Of a stretch of DNA of 64,000 bases, positions 38,073 to 48,306 are shown piece after piece (positions within the stretch are counted from its first letter, which is position 1; each line of letters starts with the position of its first letter). The position numbers and the translations under genes are program-made. Origin of the DNA: an uncultured Glaciecola sp. (GTDB lineage: Bacteria > Pseudomonadota > Gammaproteobacteria > Enterobacterales > Alteromonadaceae). The stretch is from positions 124,001-188,000 of the forward strand of contig CANMCE010000007.1 in the NCBI GenBank assembly GCA_947496235.1, written 5' to 3'. The notes beneath the pieces are model-generated. The model was not told the DNA's origin. It saw only the letters and a program-made list of their open reading frames with translations, and ran no database searches.

Positions 38073-38708
38073 GTGCACTCTCAAGCAAAAAAAATTTCCG
38101 CAGGGCGCCCTAAGAGTGACGAAAAAAGACGTAAAATATTAACCAGTGCGGCAACCTTGTTTCTTTCCCAAGGTTTTGAAAGAACCTCAATGGACGCCGT
38201 TGCCAAACACAGTGGCGTGTCAAAACAAACGGTGTATTCGCACTTCACAAATAAAGATGTCTTATTTAATGCTGTGATCGAAAAGAAATGTCGCATGCAC
38301 AAAATTGATGACAGCAATATTTGCAGTTTGTCACAACCGCTAGCGACCTTGTTGGAAAATATTGGGTTGTGTGTAGTTCGCCTATTGGTGGATCCAGAAG
38401 TAATAAGTATGTACGCCACTGTAATTGCAGAGTCTAAGAGTAACCCTCATGTGGCTGAATTATTTTATGAAATAGGACCTAAATACAGCGTTATGCTGGT
38501 ATCTTCATTGTTGCAAGAACATCCCGAAAGCAAGCTGGATGAGCATCAGTCGCTCGAACTTTCGATGGATTTTTTTAATATGCTAAAAGGTGAATATCAT
38601 GCGCGCGCCATATTCAACATGGATTTTGAAATGACAGAGCAAAATCAGCAAATCTTGGCAAAACGTACAGCTGAAAAACTTATGCTCTTAATTCAAGCGG
38701 CCAAGTAG
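38073..38708 (+). CDS. TetR/AcrR-family repressor
   Basis: 211 residues with an N-terminal TetR helix-turn-helix (about 15-60: ILTSAATLFLSQGFERTSM, VAKHSGVSKQTVYSHFTNKDVLF) and a variable ligand-binding domain. The start is GTG 38073 with AAGGTGG upstream. Being divergent from the RND pump genes, and with a palindrome between them, it is the likely local repressor. Ligand unknown. Confidence 0.9.
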   Translation: MHSQAKKISAGRPKSDEKRRKILTSAATLFLSQGFERTSMDAVAKHSGVSKQTVYSHFTNKDVLFNAVIEKKCRMHKIDDSNICSLSQPLATLLENIGLCVVRLLVDPEVISMYATVIAESKSNPHVAELFYEIGPKYSVMLVSSLLQEHPESKLDEHQSLELSMDFFNMLKGEYHARAIFNMDFEMTEQNQQILAKRTAEKLMLLIQAAK

Positions 38709-38797
38709 AAAAAATTTACAACAATAATTTTTCATCCCTCACACCTTATTATGAATGTTTGCTACAATCTTGAGTAAACTAATTATAAAAATACATT

Positions 38798-39811
38798 ATG
38801 CAAAGCTTTGTCGGACAACATATTTTAAGCGTCAATCAATTTGATCGTGAAGCCGTAGAAACAGTGTTTGGAGTGGCAGATAAAATGCGCCCCTACGCGA
38901 ATCGTGAAAAACGAACTACTGTGCTAGAAGGTGCGATTTTAGGCAATTTATTTTTTGAATCCAGTACTCGAACTAGGGTGAGTTTCGGCACCGCTTTTAA
39001 CTTATTAGGCGGTGAGGTACGAGAAACCACTGGGATTAGTAGCTCAGCACTAGCCAAAGGTGAGTCTTTGTATGACACAGCTAGAGTGCTTAGCGGCTAT
39101 AGTGATGTAATTGCTATGCGACATCCTCAACCAGGTTCGGTGAGTGAATTTGCTGAAGGAAGCCGTATACCTGTACTCAACGGTGGCGATGGCGCAAATG
39201 AACATCCCACGCAGGCATTGCTAGACCTTTACACTATTGCCAAAGAAAGAGCTTCTTATGGCGCTGGTATTGATAATTTGCACATCGCTATGATTGGTGA
39301 CTTGAAACATGGTCGAACAGTACATAGTTTAGCGAAAATGCTCACGCTGTTTAAGAATATCCAATTTACCTTAATTTCTCCGGTTGAATTACGTATGCCA
39401 GATGAAATTTGCAGCATTATCACTGATGCTGGGCACCAGTTGACTATCAGTCAACAATTAGAAGGTATGGTAGAAGCAGATATCTGCTACCAAACTCGAA
39501 TTCAGGAAGAAAGATTTGCTTCTCAAGAAGATGCAAATCGCTACCGAGGTAAATTCCGACTTAACCAACAAATCTATACTCAACACTTTAAATCCCAAAC
39601 TGTCATTATGCATCCATTGCCAAGAGATTCTCGAGCAGAGGCAAATGAATTAGATAATGACCTCAATATGAACCCTAATCTTGCTATATTCAGACAAACC
39701 GATAATGGTGTCTTAGTTCGAATGGCTCTTTTCGCCCTTGTATTGGGTGTTGCAGATAAAGTTGCCGATTTTGATAGACCTGTTCATTGGTATTCAAATA
39801 AGAGAAGTTAA
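38798..39811 (+). CDS. pyrB: Aspartate carbamoyltransferase, catalytic subunit
   Basis: Makes carbamoyl-aspartate for pyrimidine synthesis. 337 residues, about 25 longer than E. coli PyrB. Carbamoyl-phosphate binding loop [13 protein letters not shown], then [12 protein letters not shown], and [11 protein letters not shown]. No pyrI follows; hemL starts 5 bp later. The longer C-terminal region and lack of PyrI suggest an enzyme regulated differently from the E. coli holoenzyme. Confidence 0.93.
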   Translation: MQSFVGQHILSVNQFDREAVETVFGVADKMRPYANREKRTTVLEGAILGNLFFESSTRTRVSFGTAFNLLGGEVRETTGISSSALAKGESLYDTARVLSGYSDVIAMRHPQPGSVSEFAEGSRIPVLNGGDGANEHPTQALLDLYTIAKERASYGAGIDNLHIAMIGDLKHGRTVHSLAKMLTLFKNIQFTLISPVELRMPDEICSIITDAGHQLTISQQLEGMVEADICYQTRIQEERFASQEDANRYRGKFRLNQQIYTQHFKSQTVIMHPLPRDSRAEANELDNDLNMNPNLAIFRQTDNGVLVRMALFALVLGVADKVADFDRPVHWYSNKRS

Positions 39812-39816
39812 GCTTT

Positions 39817-41103
39817 ATGAATCAATCAGAAACCCTATTCGCACGCGCTCAAAAAACCATTCCAGGGGGTGTCAACTCACCGGTGCGAGCATTTAAGGCT
39901 GTAGGTGGTACACCTAAATTTATCAAAAAAGCAGATGGTCCTTATATTTGGGACGTCGATGGAAAACGTTATATAGACTACATCCAATCTTGGGGGCCAA
40001 TGATTTTAGGCCATAACAATGACAAAATTCGACAAGCGGTAATTGATGCTGCAGAAAATGGTCTAAGCTATGGCGCACCTACAGAGGCCGAAGTAATAAT
40101 GGCCGAACTTGTGAGTTCTCTAGTCCCCAGCATGGAAATGGTGCGTATGGTGAATTCGGGCACTGAAGCCACCATGAGTGCTATTCGTTTAGCCAGAGGT
40201 TATACCGGCAAAAATAAGATCCTTAAGTTTGAAGGTTGTTATCACGGACATGCAGATGCTTTATTGGTAAAAGCTGGCTCAGGTGCACTTACCTTTGGCG
40301 TGCCATCCTCCCCAGGTGTACCAGCTGACTACGCCAAACATACCCTGACCGTAGAATTTAATAATCTTGCATCAGTAAAACAAGCGTTTGAGCAAAATCC
40401 AAATGATATTGCTTGCATCATAGTTGAACCAGTCGCCGGCAATATGAACTGTATTCCTCCAGTAGAAGGCTTTTTAGAAGGCTTAAGATCACTTTGTGAC
40501 GAATATAACGCAGTGTTGATTTTTGATGAAGTTATGACGGGTTTCAGAGTATCTAGAGGCGGAGCCCAAGAGCACTATGGCGTTGTTCCTGACTTAACCT
40601 GTCTAGGTAAAGTGATAGGGGGTGGAATGCCCGTTGGTGCTTTTGGTGGGAAACGAGAAATTTTAACCCACATTGCGCCTACTGGCCCTGTATATCAAGC
40701 TGGAACACTGTCTGGTAATCCGATTGCAATGGCAGCAGGTTTAGCCGCTTTATCGCAAATCAAAGAGGGTGATTTTTACCCAGAACTCTTTGCTAATACC
40801 CAACGACTTGCTGAGGGATTCGCTGAGAAGGCACACAAACACGGAATTCCTATGACTATTAATTTTGCCGGCTCTATGTTTGGTATCTTCTTTACCGATG
40901 TAGAAAAGGTCGTGAATTATCAACAAGCCATTAACTGTAATACCAAGCAGTTCAATCAATTTTATCATGGTATGTTAGAAGAAGGCGTTTACCTAGCGCC
41001 AGCGTCTTTTGAAGCGGGATTTGTGTCCAAGTTACATGATGAACAGATAATCAATGAGACCCTAGCAGCCGCCGATAGAGTTTTCGCTCGTATCGACAAA
41101 TAA
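39817..41103 (+). CDS. hemL: Glutamate-1-semialdehyde 2,1-aminomutase
   Basis: PLP/PMP enzyme that forms 5-aminolevulinate in the C5 haem pathway. 428 residues; starts [25 protein letters not shown], with [37 protein letters not shown], and the PLP Lys in [17 protein letters not shown]. Length and motifs are canonical. Adjacent to pyrB in the same direction. Confidence 0.97.
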   Translation: MNQSETLFARAQKTIPGGVNSPVRAFKAVGGTPKFIKKADGPYIWDVDGKRYIDYIQSWGPMILGHNNDKIRQAVIDAAENGLSYGAPTEAEVIMAELVSSLVPSMEMVRMVNSGTEATMSAIRLARGYTGKNKILKFEGCYHGHADALLVKAGSGALTFGVPSSPGVPADYAKHTLTVEFNNLASVKQAFEQNPNDIACIIVEPVAGNMNCIPPVEGFLEGLRSLCDEYNAVLIFDEVMTGFRVSRGGAQEHYGVVPDLTCLGKVIGGGMPVGAFGGKREILTHIAPTGPVYQAGTLSGNPIAMAAGLAALSQIKEGDFYPELFANTQRLAEGFAEKAHKHGIPMTINFAGSMFGIFFTDVEKVVNYQQAINCNTKQFNQFYHGMLEEGVYLAPASFEAGFVSKLHDEQIINETLAAADRVFARIDK

Positions 41104-41110
41104 TCATCTA

Positions 41111-42037
41111 TTATACAGGCAGCAAGCCCGCTTGCTGCTTGATAAATGTAATAGAAGGTGCAAAAAAAGCAGCGCCTGTCTCTGCACTAGAATAATCTAA
41201 CAATCGGTCGTAATGTCCTTGCTGGTCACCGTAAATTCTACTGTGTAAGTAGCGTTTAAACGCTTCAGGGTGTCTGGCACAACTAACAAAATATAAGCCC
41301 TGCACACTCATATTGCCATACGGCATGCTTTGATTCAGTAAAATAGGGTACTCACCATCAGGGCCGGTAATTTTAGTCCTAAAGGCATGGGAAGAAAGCC
41401 CTGAATCCACCACTGGTAAATTATGTTCTCGGGTTTTACCCATGATCTTTTCTTGGCGAGATTCCGACAACGCGTTCCAGCGCGCCATGTCATGGCGATA
41501 ACGCTGAATATGCAAATAGCTGCCTCCTTGGAAGCCGTGATTTTCATCACCAACTATTGCAATATCAAGTTTTTTCATTCCTCTGGGATTTTCATCTGTT
41601 ATTACAAACCCAGTGAGATCACGTCCATCGAGATATCGAAATGCCCTCACCTGCTCTACCATTTCAGTATGCAACTTAAAGAGATCGACAATTTTAATCC
41701 CTATTTCGTGACAAATGTCTAATCGATCGGCACGTATTTGTACAAATATATCCGCAATCATCACTGGCGCACATCTATCTTCTGACTGCATATCAGGAAA
41801 AGGTGATAACCCAGCTGGTGTGGCGTCTGGATACAACTCTTGCCAAAAACTTGCGCCAATGCCTACCAGCCCAGAAACCATAGCTTCATAATGTTCGTCT
41901 TCGTAATAATCGAAAATATCCAAACATACAGCTAGTTTGCTGCGAATTGCTGACAAATCATCATCAACTACATTAAATAATAAATATTGAGCATGTAAGT
42001 TAGGTTCGGCGCAAACGCCTTTTTGTGGTTGACTCAT
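41111..42037 (-). CDS. DyP-type peroxidase-family protein lacking the distal catalytic residues
   Basis: 308 residues, similar along its length to YfeX-like dye-decolourising peroxidases: RYLDGRDLTGFV, GGSYLHIQRYRHDMARWNAL, SSHAFRTKI (probable proximal haem His217), SMPYGN, and YFVSCARHPEAF. The usual GFVDGTENP motif reads GFVITDENP, so the catalytic Asp is Ile146. The Arg two residues before the SMPYG serine is Asn235. It may bind haem but do different or no peroxidase chemistry. It is cytoplasmic, with no Tat or Sec signal, and converges with hemL. Confidence 0.85.
   Translation of the reverse strand: MSQPQKGVCAEPNLHAQYLLFNVVDDDLSAIRSKLAVCLDIFDYYEDEHYEAMVSGLVGIGASFWQELYPDATPAGLSPFPDMQSEDRCAPVMIADIFVQIRADRLDICHEIGIKIVDLFKLHTEMVEQVRAFRYLDGRDLTGFVITDENPRGMKKLDIAIVGDENHGFQGGSYLHIQRYRHDMARWNALSESRQEKIMGKTREHNLPVVDSGLSSHAFRTKITGPDGEYPILLNQSMPYGNMSVQGLYFVSCARHPEAFKRYLHSRIYGDQQGHYDRLLDYSSAETGAAFFAPSITFIKQQAGLLPV
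41119..41138 (+). terminator. Hairpin at the convergent hemL/DyP gene ends
   Basis: GCAGCAAGC (41119-41127) and GCTTGCTGC (41130-41138) give a 9-bp stem with a 2-nt loop inside the last codons of the minus-strand gene. It has no T-run and could terminate hemL only weakly. Confidence 0.35.
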
Positions 42038-42054
42038 TGTTATTATAATTCTCG

Positions 42055-43782
42055 CTAATACCCTGCGGCTTGCCCGTCTTTGCGGGACTCTGATGCACCA
42101 TAGTATACCGTTTGTTTGCTATCAAACAAAATAGCTTGATAACCACCATAGGCGCCCACGACATCTTGAATTTTGTGGCCTTTTTCCATTAATTCACGTC
42201 GAGTTTTATACGAAAATCCTGATTCAAGGCTTATATATCCACCATCATTCATAATATCGCCTTCAGGGGAGCTAGAACCTGAATGTAAAATACGAGGAGC
42301 ATCACCTGCTTCTTGTAAGTTCATGCCAAAATCAATTAAGTTAACAATGATCTGTGCATGCATTTGCGGTTGAGTGCCGCCGCCCATGACACCAAAACTT
42401 AGCATGGGTACATTATTACGTGTCACAAACGCTGGAATGATGGTATGAAACGGTCGTTTACCCGGCTCAAATTGATTGAAGTGCCCTTCTTGCAAAGCAA
42501 ACATTTCGCCTCTATTTTGCAGCACAAAACCTAAATCTGTCGGTATCATTCCTGAGCCCATACCGCGATAATTACTCTGTATTAATGACACCATATTGCC
42601 GTCTTTATCTGCGGTCGTAAGATATATGGTGTCCCCTTCATATCTGCCGGCATCATAACGTTTAGCAGCTTTTTCTGGGTGGATCAGTTGTTGACGTTGT
42701 TTAGCATATTGTTTGGAGATTAACCAATCAACTGGAATCTTATTAAATGCAGGGTCACTGTAAAACTTGGCTCTGTCTTCAAAAGCTAGTTTTTTTGCTT
42801 CTACGAATGTGTGGACAAATTCCGCACTGTCTCTTTCCATGCTTTCAATGTCATAAAGCTCAAGTACATTGAGGATCTGCAATGCAGCTATGCCTTGTCC
42901 GTTAGGGGGTAACTCCCAAATGTCGTAACCACGATAGTTGGTTGATACTGGATCTACCCATTCAGAGAAATGCGCTACCATGTCTTGATAAGATAAGAAG
43001 CCCCCTTGAGATTCCATAAACGCCCCTATGGTTCGAGCAATATCGCCTTTATAAAAAGCATCACGCCCACCGGTTGCAATTTTCTCATAGGTAGCTGCAA
43101 GGTTAGGATTACGAAATATCTGGCCTTTCTGAGGCGTTTTACCATTAAAAGTGAAAGTGCTTTCGAATCCAGGATAGTGCCCTATGCGCTTTTGGTTCAT
43201 CTCAAAATAATAGGCAATGAGTTCTGATACCGGAAAACCGTTTCTTGCATAGCCAATGGCAGGCGCTAGTATTTTCTCCATCTCAACAGAACCGAAGCGT
43301 TCATGGAGCATAAACCATCCATCCACTGCCCCCGGTACGGATACAGGTAGAGGCCCAAATTTAGGAATTTTTGTTATTCCTTGCTCTTGAAAATAGTCTA
43401 ATGAAAGAGATTGAGGACTACGGCCAGAGGCGTTTAAACCATACAGACGCTTAGTTTTGGCGTCCCAAACAATGGCAAATAAATCTCCCCCAATACCACT
43501 GCCCGTTGGTTCCACTAACCCTAACATGGCGTTAGCAGCAATTGCTGCATCTATGGCATTTCCACCGGCCTTTAAAATATCTAAACCCACTTGGGTCGCC
43601 AGCGGTTGACTCGTCGCCACCATCCCTTGTTGAGCAATCACCTCTGAACGTGTGGCAAACATCTCCCCGGTAATTCTGTCAAAAGCAGATGCCGTAAAAG
43701 AGCAAAGCAACAACCCAACCCCAAAAAAATGGAGCCGTAGTTCATTATTTAAAAAATGGAGCCGTAGTGCATTATTCTTCAT
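42055..43782 (-). CDS. ggt: Gamma-glutamyltransferase
   Basis: Periplasmic, self-cleaving N-terminal nucleophile hydrolase that cleaves glutathione and transfers the glutamyl group. 575 residues with an N-terminal signal sequence ending near TASA-FDR. Motifs: LATQVGLDILKAGGNAIDAAIAA, EPTGSGIGGDLF, the autoprocessing Thr in GDTIYLTTADKDGN, and GVMGGGTQPQMHAQI. The signal region contains a 27-bp tandem duplication (43724-43777) that repeats nine residues (N-x-LRLHF). Confidence 0.92.
   Translation of the reverse strand: MKNNALRLHFLNNELRLHFFGVGLLLCSFTASAFDRITGEMFATRSEVIAQQGMVATSQPLATQVGLDILKAGGNAIDAAIAANAMLGLVEPTGSGIGGDLFAIVWDAKTKRLYGLNASGRSPQSLSLDYFQEQGITKIPKFGPLPVSVPGAVDGWFMLHERFGSVEMEKILAPAIGYARNGFPVSELIAYYFEMNQKRIGHYPGFESTFTFNGKTPQKGQIFRNPNLAATYEKIATGGRDAFYKGDIARTIGAFMESQGGFLSYQDMVAHFSEWVDPVSTNYRGYDIWELPPNGQGIAALQILNVLELYDIESMERDSAEFVHTFVEAKKLAFEDRAKFYSDPAFNKIPVDWLISKQYAKQRQQLIHPEKAAKRYDAGRYEGDTIYLTTADKDGNMVSLIQSNYRGMGSGMIPTDLGFVLQNRGEMFALQEGHFNQFEPGKRPFHTIIPAFVTRNNVPMLSFGVMGGGTQPQMHAQIIVNLIDFGMNLQEAGDAPRILHSGSSSPEGDIMNDGGYISLESGFSYKTRRELMEKGHKIQDVVGAYGGYQAILFDSKQTVYYGASESRKDGQAAGY
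43724..43777. repeat. 27-bp tandem duplication in the ggt signal-peptide region
   Basis: Two adjacent copies (43724-43750 and 43751-43777) differ at two positions. 27 bp is nine codons, so the reading frame is kept and the n-region of the signal peptide is doubled. Confidence 0.85.
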
Positions 43783-43864
43783 GATTCTTCTTCATCTTAT
43801 TCTTCTGCTTTTCATAGTATGCGTTTTGTAAAATAAGAGCGCAAACTTATCCTGCAATAAAACA

Positions 43865-43888
43865 AAAACCCTGCCGAGGCAGGGTTTT
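43865..43888 (-). terminator. Terminator downstream of amtB
   Basis: AAAACCCTGC (43865-43874) pairs with GCAGGGTTTT (43879-43888). On the minus strand the hairpin is followed by TGTTTTATT, consistent with termination of the glnK-amtB transcript before ggt. It is about 105 bp beyond the amtB stop. Confidence 0.75.
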
Positions 43889-43991
43889 AAAATATCCAAC
43901 AAAGTTGGTTAGCAGTCTTTATTATTCTTCTTTCTTGTTCTTATTCTGTTTGACTGCTTCTTTTTTGGTTTTCCCAGTGTGTCTGTATTTT

Positions 43992-45242
43992 TTATGACTT
44001 AGTAGTGAAGTCTGGGTATGCTTCTAGACCACATTCGCTCTGATCAACACCTTCATACTCTTCTTCTTCAGTCACTCTCACACCAATGATAGCTTTGATA
44101 ATTACCCAAGCAATCAAGCTGGTTACGAATACCCATACAAAGATAGTTAATGCACCAATGATTTGACCAGAGAAGCTAGAACCATCGTTTGATAAAGGTA
44201 CTACTAATAGACCTAATAGACCTACTACGCCGTGAACAGAGATAGCACCTACTGGATCGTCAATCTTAAGCTTATCAAGACCGATAATGCTAAATACTAC
44301 TAATAAACCACCAGCAGCACCGATGATTGTAGCCATAAGCGCAGTTGGCGCAGAAGGTTCAGCAGTAATAGCAACCAATCCTGCTAACGCACCGTTAAGG
44401 GCCATAGTAAGGTCAGCTTTGCCGAACATAACGCGAGCAAGAAGCAATGCAGCAACTGAACCACCAGCAGCAGCTAGGTTAGTATTCATAAATACGATAG
44501 CAACTGAGTTAGCACTTTCAACAGAAGCAGTTGCTAAAACAGAACCACCGTTAAAGCCAAACCATCCCATCCATAAGATGAAAGTACCTAGGGTGGCTAA
44601 AGGTAGGTTTGCACCTGGGATAGCGTTAATTTTACCATCAGCAGTGTATTTGCCTTTACGAGGACCAAGTACTAATACACCAGCAAGCGCTGCCGCAGCA
44701 CCGGCCATGTGAACGATACCTGAACCTGCGAAATCAGAAAATCCTAGATCACCAAGTGTATACATACCAAACACACTTGAACTACCCCAAGTCCAAGACC
44801 CTTCCATTGGATAGATAAAGCCAGTCATTACCACTGCGAACAGTAAAAAGGACCAAAGCTTCATACGCTCTGCAACAGCACCAGATACAATAGACATAGC
44901 TGTGGCTACGAAAACCACTTGGAAGAAAAAGTCTGCAGAAGGAGCGTAAGTATCTCCAAATTCTTCGACGCCGTCACCGACTATTCCATTAAGGAACGCA
45001 GTCGCTCCGTGTAACGGATCGTCTCCTGTTCCATACATGATCATATAACCGCAAATCATATACATAAGACAAGCAATTGAATAAAGAGCAATATTTTTAG
45101 TTAGAATTTCTGTCGTATTTTTTGCTCTTACAAGTCCAGCTTCTAGCATTGCAAAGCCAGCAGCCATCCACATTACAAATGCACCACATATTAAGAAGTA
45201 AAATGTGTCCAGTGCATAAGCGAGTTCAAATGTTGGTTCCAT
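43992..45242 (-). CDS. amtB: Ammonium transporter
   Basis: Inner-membrane channel for ammonium/ammonia, 416 residues with about 11 membrane helices. It has the twin pore histidines (GSGIVHMAGA and ISVHGVVGLLG), the DFAGSG aspartate at the vestibule, and FAMLEAGLVRAKN in the first helices. No long cleaved signal peptide is seen. A GGAG ribosome site is 8 bp before the ATG. It lies 39 bp after glnK; GlnK is the known blocker of AmtB. Confidence 0.96.
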   Translation of the reverse strand: MEPTFELAYALDTFYFLICGAFVMWMAAGFAMLEAGLVRAKNTTEILTKNIALYSIACLMYMICGYMIMYGTGDDPLHGATAFLNGIVGDGVEEFGDTYAPSADFFFQVVFVATAMSIVSGAVAERMKLWSFLLFAVVMTGFIYPMEGSWTWGSSSVFGMYTLGDLGFSDFAGSGIVHMAGAAAALAGVLVLGPRKGKYTADGKINAIPGANLPLATLGTFILWMGWFGFNGGSVLATASVESANSVAIVFMNTNLAAAGGSVAALLLARVMFGKADLTMALNGALAGLVAITAEPSAPTALMATIIGAAGGLLVVFSIIGLDKLKIDDPVGAISVHGVVGLLGLLVVPLSNDGSSFSGQIIGALTIFVWVFVTSLIAWVIIKAIIGVRVTEEEEYEGVDQSECGLEAYPDFTTKS

Positions 45243-45281
45243 AGTTGTTCTCCGTTAATCGTTACCGTACTGGCTGAGCAC

Positions 45282-45662
<381 letters not shown>

Positions 45663-45679
45663 TTATTGGTTCAGGCTAA

Positions 45680-45696
45680 TTCAAGAGCAATGCCAA
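45680..45696 (-). promoter_or_regulatory. Candidate sigma-54 promoter of glnK-amtB
   Basis: On the minus strand the bases read TTGGCATTGCTCTTGAA. This matches the -24/-12 form TTGGCA-N6-TTGC-W except for GA instead of GC at -12. It lies about 60 bp before the glnK start, with correct orientation and distance. Confidence 0.6.
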
Positions 45697-45787
45697 ATTT
45701 AATATTGTATTAAATTCAATAGGTTAAAGATAAAAAGGAAACAAAAAGTTACATTTTACGCTCCAATTCTGTGCATAGAGCGAAATT

Positions 45788-45804
45788 CGCATTAATTTGG
45801 TGCA
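45788..45804. promoter_or_regulatory. Candidate NtrC enhancer site upstream of glnK
   Basis: CGCAT-N7-GTGCA (45788-45804) resembles the NtrC operator TGCAC-N7-GTGCA, with one arm perfect and two mismatches in the other. It stands about 100 bp upstream of the sigma-54-like element, as for NtrC enhancers at glnA. A further GTGCAT lies at 45771-45776. Confidence 0.5.
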
Positions 45805-45845
45805 AAAAAGTTAAAAGGATTCAAACCTGCACTAAAAAGTTGAAA

Positions 45846-48161
45846 TTAACCACCGAACAAGCGTTCCCACCAAGACTTCTTCTGAGCCTCTTTTTTGGGT
45901 TTGGGCGTTTCAACTACTTGGTTGTTGCATTTTGCCGTTTTTGGGAGTGCTTCACTGACAGCAGGAACACTGATCACATTTCCACACCCGGGTGTAGTCA
46001 ACTCTCCGTTATCCGCATTAAAATGCGCGATCATTAGAGTGGGAGGAAATCTCCGCGATAGGTTTTTAGGCGTTTGTTGTTTTTGGAATTCAATAAATAC
46101 TTGCAGAGCACCACTTGCCCCCGACATATAAACCGGTTTATTGTCGTCATTGCCTAACCAAACACTGGCGACTAAATTACGGTCAAAGCCAGAAAACCAG
46201 CTGTCCCTATAATCATCTGTTGTTCCTGTTTTTCCGGCCATAGCAACATTGGGGAAGGTAGCGCCCAAGGATTTAGCAGTGCCTTCTTTGGTCACTTTGT
46301 GTAGCGCATAATTTAACAGATAGGTAGCATCTTCATTCGCCCGTTGCTGAAAACTCTCTGTTCGTTTCCAAATCAGCACATCATCATGGGTAGATATTGC
46401 ACTTAAGGCATGCAAAGGACGCAATTCGCCATTATTTGCGATAGTTTGATATACCTGATTTACTGTCAACGGCGTTAATTCAACGGCGCCAAGTGCTAAC
46501 GACGGATGCGGCTCAATGTCTTTTATTGCGCCTAACCGATTTAAGGTTGCCAGAACTTCATCTAACCCCACTTGAGTCGCCAAGTTAACCGTAGGCACGT
46601 TATAGGAATTTGTCAGAGCGGTTAGCAAAGGTACTTGCCCCCTAAATTCCTTATCAGCATTCATGGGCCGCCATTTTTTGCCGCCTTTGTCATTAAACTC
46701 TACAGGTTTATCTTCAAGCGGTGTCGCCAGATTATACAAATAGGGATTTTCCAGCGCTGTTAAATAAACCACAGGCTTGATCAAGCTACCAACCGGACGC
46801 AAGGCATGTAATGCGCGATTAAAACCAGCGAAACCAGTTTTTTTACCCCCAACAATGGCTCTGATTTCACCTGTTTGAATGTCGCTTACAACCATTGCAG
46901 ATTCAAGTTCAGGCAGTTTACCGTTTTGCTTTCTCTTCAAGGTATCAATAACGGCTTTTTCTGCGCGACGCTGGGCATTGATGTCTAGCGTTGTATATAC
47001 CTTAACGCCCGATTGCCTTAGTTCAGGTGCCGCAACAATGTCGTCCAACTCAGCTCGCACCTTGTCCATGAATGCTGGATGTTTACCAGAGGCCAAGCTT
47101 GGATTATCTGAGGTTTTTAGTGGTTTTTGAATGGCCACTTCGTACTCTGACTTATTCAGATACTGCTCTTCAAACAATATCCTTAGTACCAAATTTCGTC
47201 TTTCTAAGGTTCTGTCTTTAAATCGAACAGGATTGTAATATGAGGGCCCTTTGACCATGGCAACTAGGGTGGCAATTTCCTCAAATTCTAATTCTTTTAA
47301 TGGTTTATTGAAGTAAAAGTGACTGGCTAAACCGAACCCATGAACCGCGACCGCACCGTTTTGGCCTAAAAATACTTCATTTATATAGGCATTTAAAATC
47401 TCTTCTTTGCTGTAGCGAAAATCAATCACTAAGGCCATAGCGGCTTCGCGTATTTTCCGAATATAACTTCGCTCACGGGTAAGATATAAGTTTTTAACCA
47501 ACTGCTGAGTTAATGTGCTCCCACCCTGCACTGTTCGTCCCGCCGCCACGTTGGCAATTAAAGCGCGAATAATAGACAGTGGCGCAACGCCATGATGTTG
47601 ATAGAAGTCTTTATCTTCTACCTCAATTAAAGCTATTTTCAACAAGGCTGGAATATCGTCGTTAGACACCAGCATTCGATCTTCGGTTAAACCACCAACT
47701 AATCGCGATACTAACCATGGCTCTAACATGATGCGCTTAGCTGTTTGACTTGTTTGAGGCAGAATTATTTGGGAAATCTGACTGCCGTCCCAACGAATAT
47801 CAATAAGGCGCTCTTTGGCAACCAAATCGGCGTAATTAAATGCCCGACGATAAATCTTGAGACTATCTTTACCAAGGCTATATTCACCAACCTCGGAGGC
47901 CTTGGCTACCTGTCGGTATCCTAAAAGACGCAATTCATCCTGAATCTCTGCAACCGTAATTTCTTGCTTAATCGAAAGAACCAAGGGGCGCGCAAAAATT
48001 TGCGCAGGTACTTCCCATTTGTTACCAGCAAAGCGTTCCTTTATTTGGGCATCAATGTAAACCAGGTAGCTGCCTACAACGATTATGCCAAGGAAAAATA
48101 GTTTGAAGAAATGTCGTTTGATCCATCTAAAAGGAGCTAATAGCGCACGCAAAATTTTCAA
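45846..48161 (-). CDS. mrcB: Penicillin-binding protein 1B
   Basis: Bifunctional peptidoglycan synthase, 771 residues. Short cytoplasmic basic N-terminus and one membrane helix (about residues 18-42), UB2H-type domain (about 60-150), glycosyltransferase with EDKDFYQHHGV and GGSTLTQQLVKN, and transpeptidase with SLIK, SYN and KTGT motifs (AGKTGTTDDYRDSWF). The start appears to be TTG at 48161 with no strong ribosome site, so it may be slightly misplaced. Cys in the C-terminal tail is unusual. Confidence 0.94.
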   Translation of the reverse strand: MKILRALLAPFRWIKRHFFKLFFLGIIVVGSYLVYIDAQIKERFAGNKWEVPAQIFARPLVLSIKQEITVAEIQDELRLLGYRQVAKASEVGEYSLGKDSLKIYRRAFNYADLVAKERLIDIRWDGSQISQIILPQTSQTAKRIMLEPWLVSRLVGGLTEDRMLVSNDDIPALLKIALIEVEDKDFYQHHGVAPLSIIRALIANVAAGRTVQGGSTLTQQLVKNLYLTRERSYIRKIREAAMALVIDFRYSKEEILNAYINEVFLGQNGAVAVHGFGLASHFYFNKPLKELEFEEIATLVAMVKGPSYYNPVRFKDRTLERRNLVLRILFEEQYLNKSEYEVAIQKPLKTSDNPSLASGKHPAFMDKVRAELDDIVAAPELRQSGVKVYTTLDINAQRRAEKAVIDTLKRKQNGKLPELESAMVVSDIQTGEIRAIVGGKKTGFAGFNRALHALRPVGSLIKPVVYLTALENPYLYNLATPLEDKPVEFNDKGGKKWRPMNADKEFRGQVPLLTALTNSYNVPTVNLATQVGLDEVLATLNRLGAIKDIEPHPSLALGAVELTPLTVNQVYQTIANNGELRPLHALSAISTHDDVLIWKRTESFQQRANEDATYLLNYALHKVTKEGTAKSLGATFPNVAMAGKTGTTDDYRDSWFSGFDRNLVASVWLGNDDNKPVYMSGASGALQVFIEFQKQQTPKNLSRRFPPTLMIAHFNADNGELTTPGCGNVISVPAVSEALPKTAKCNNQVVETPKPKKEAQKKSWWERLFGG

Positions 48162-48306
48162 TGTTTTAAGTTATTCCCAACAGTTAATACAATGGTCACA
48201 TGTTATGGTTACTATTCTTGCTGATACCTTAGTCGAAAAGACTGGACAAAACTTAGGCATGTTTTTAGGCTAAACGTTCAACTCTTTTTTACAGTCAAAG
48301 GTTTTT

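Noticed and set aside
43918-43991. Lysine-rich 22-codon tail in another frame after the amtB stop on the minus strand
   Set aside because: No start codon or ribosome site leads into it. Low complexity AT-rich DNA easily gives Lys/Glu codons.
48208-48273. Short plus-strand frame upstream of the small phaC-adjacent gene
   Set aside because: Only about 22 codons from its ATG, no ribosome site, and it overlaps the divergent promoter region.
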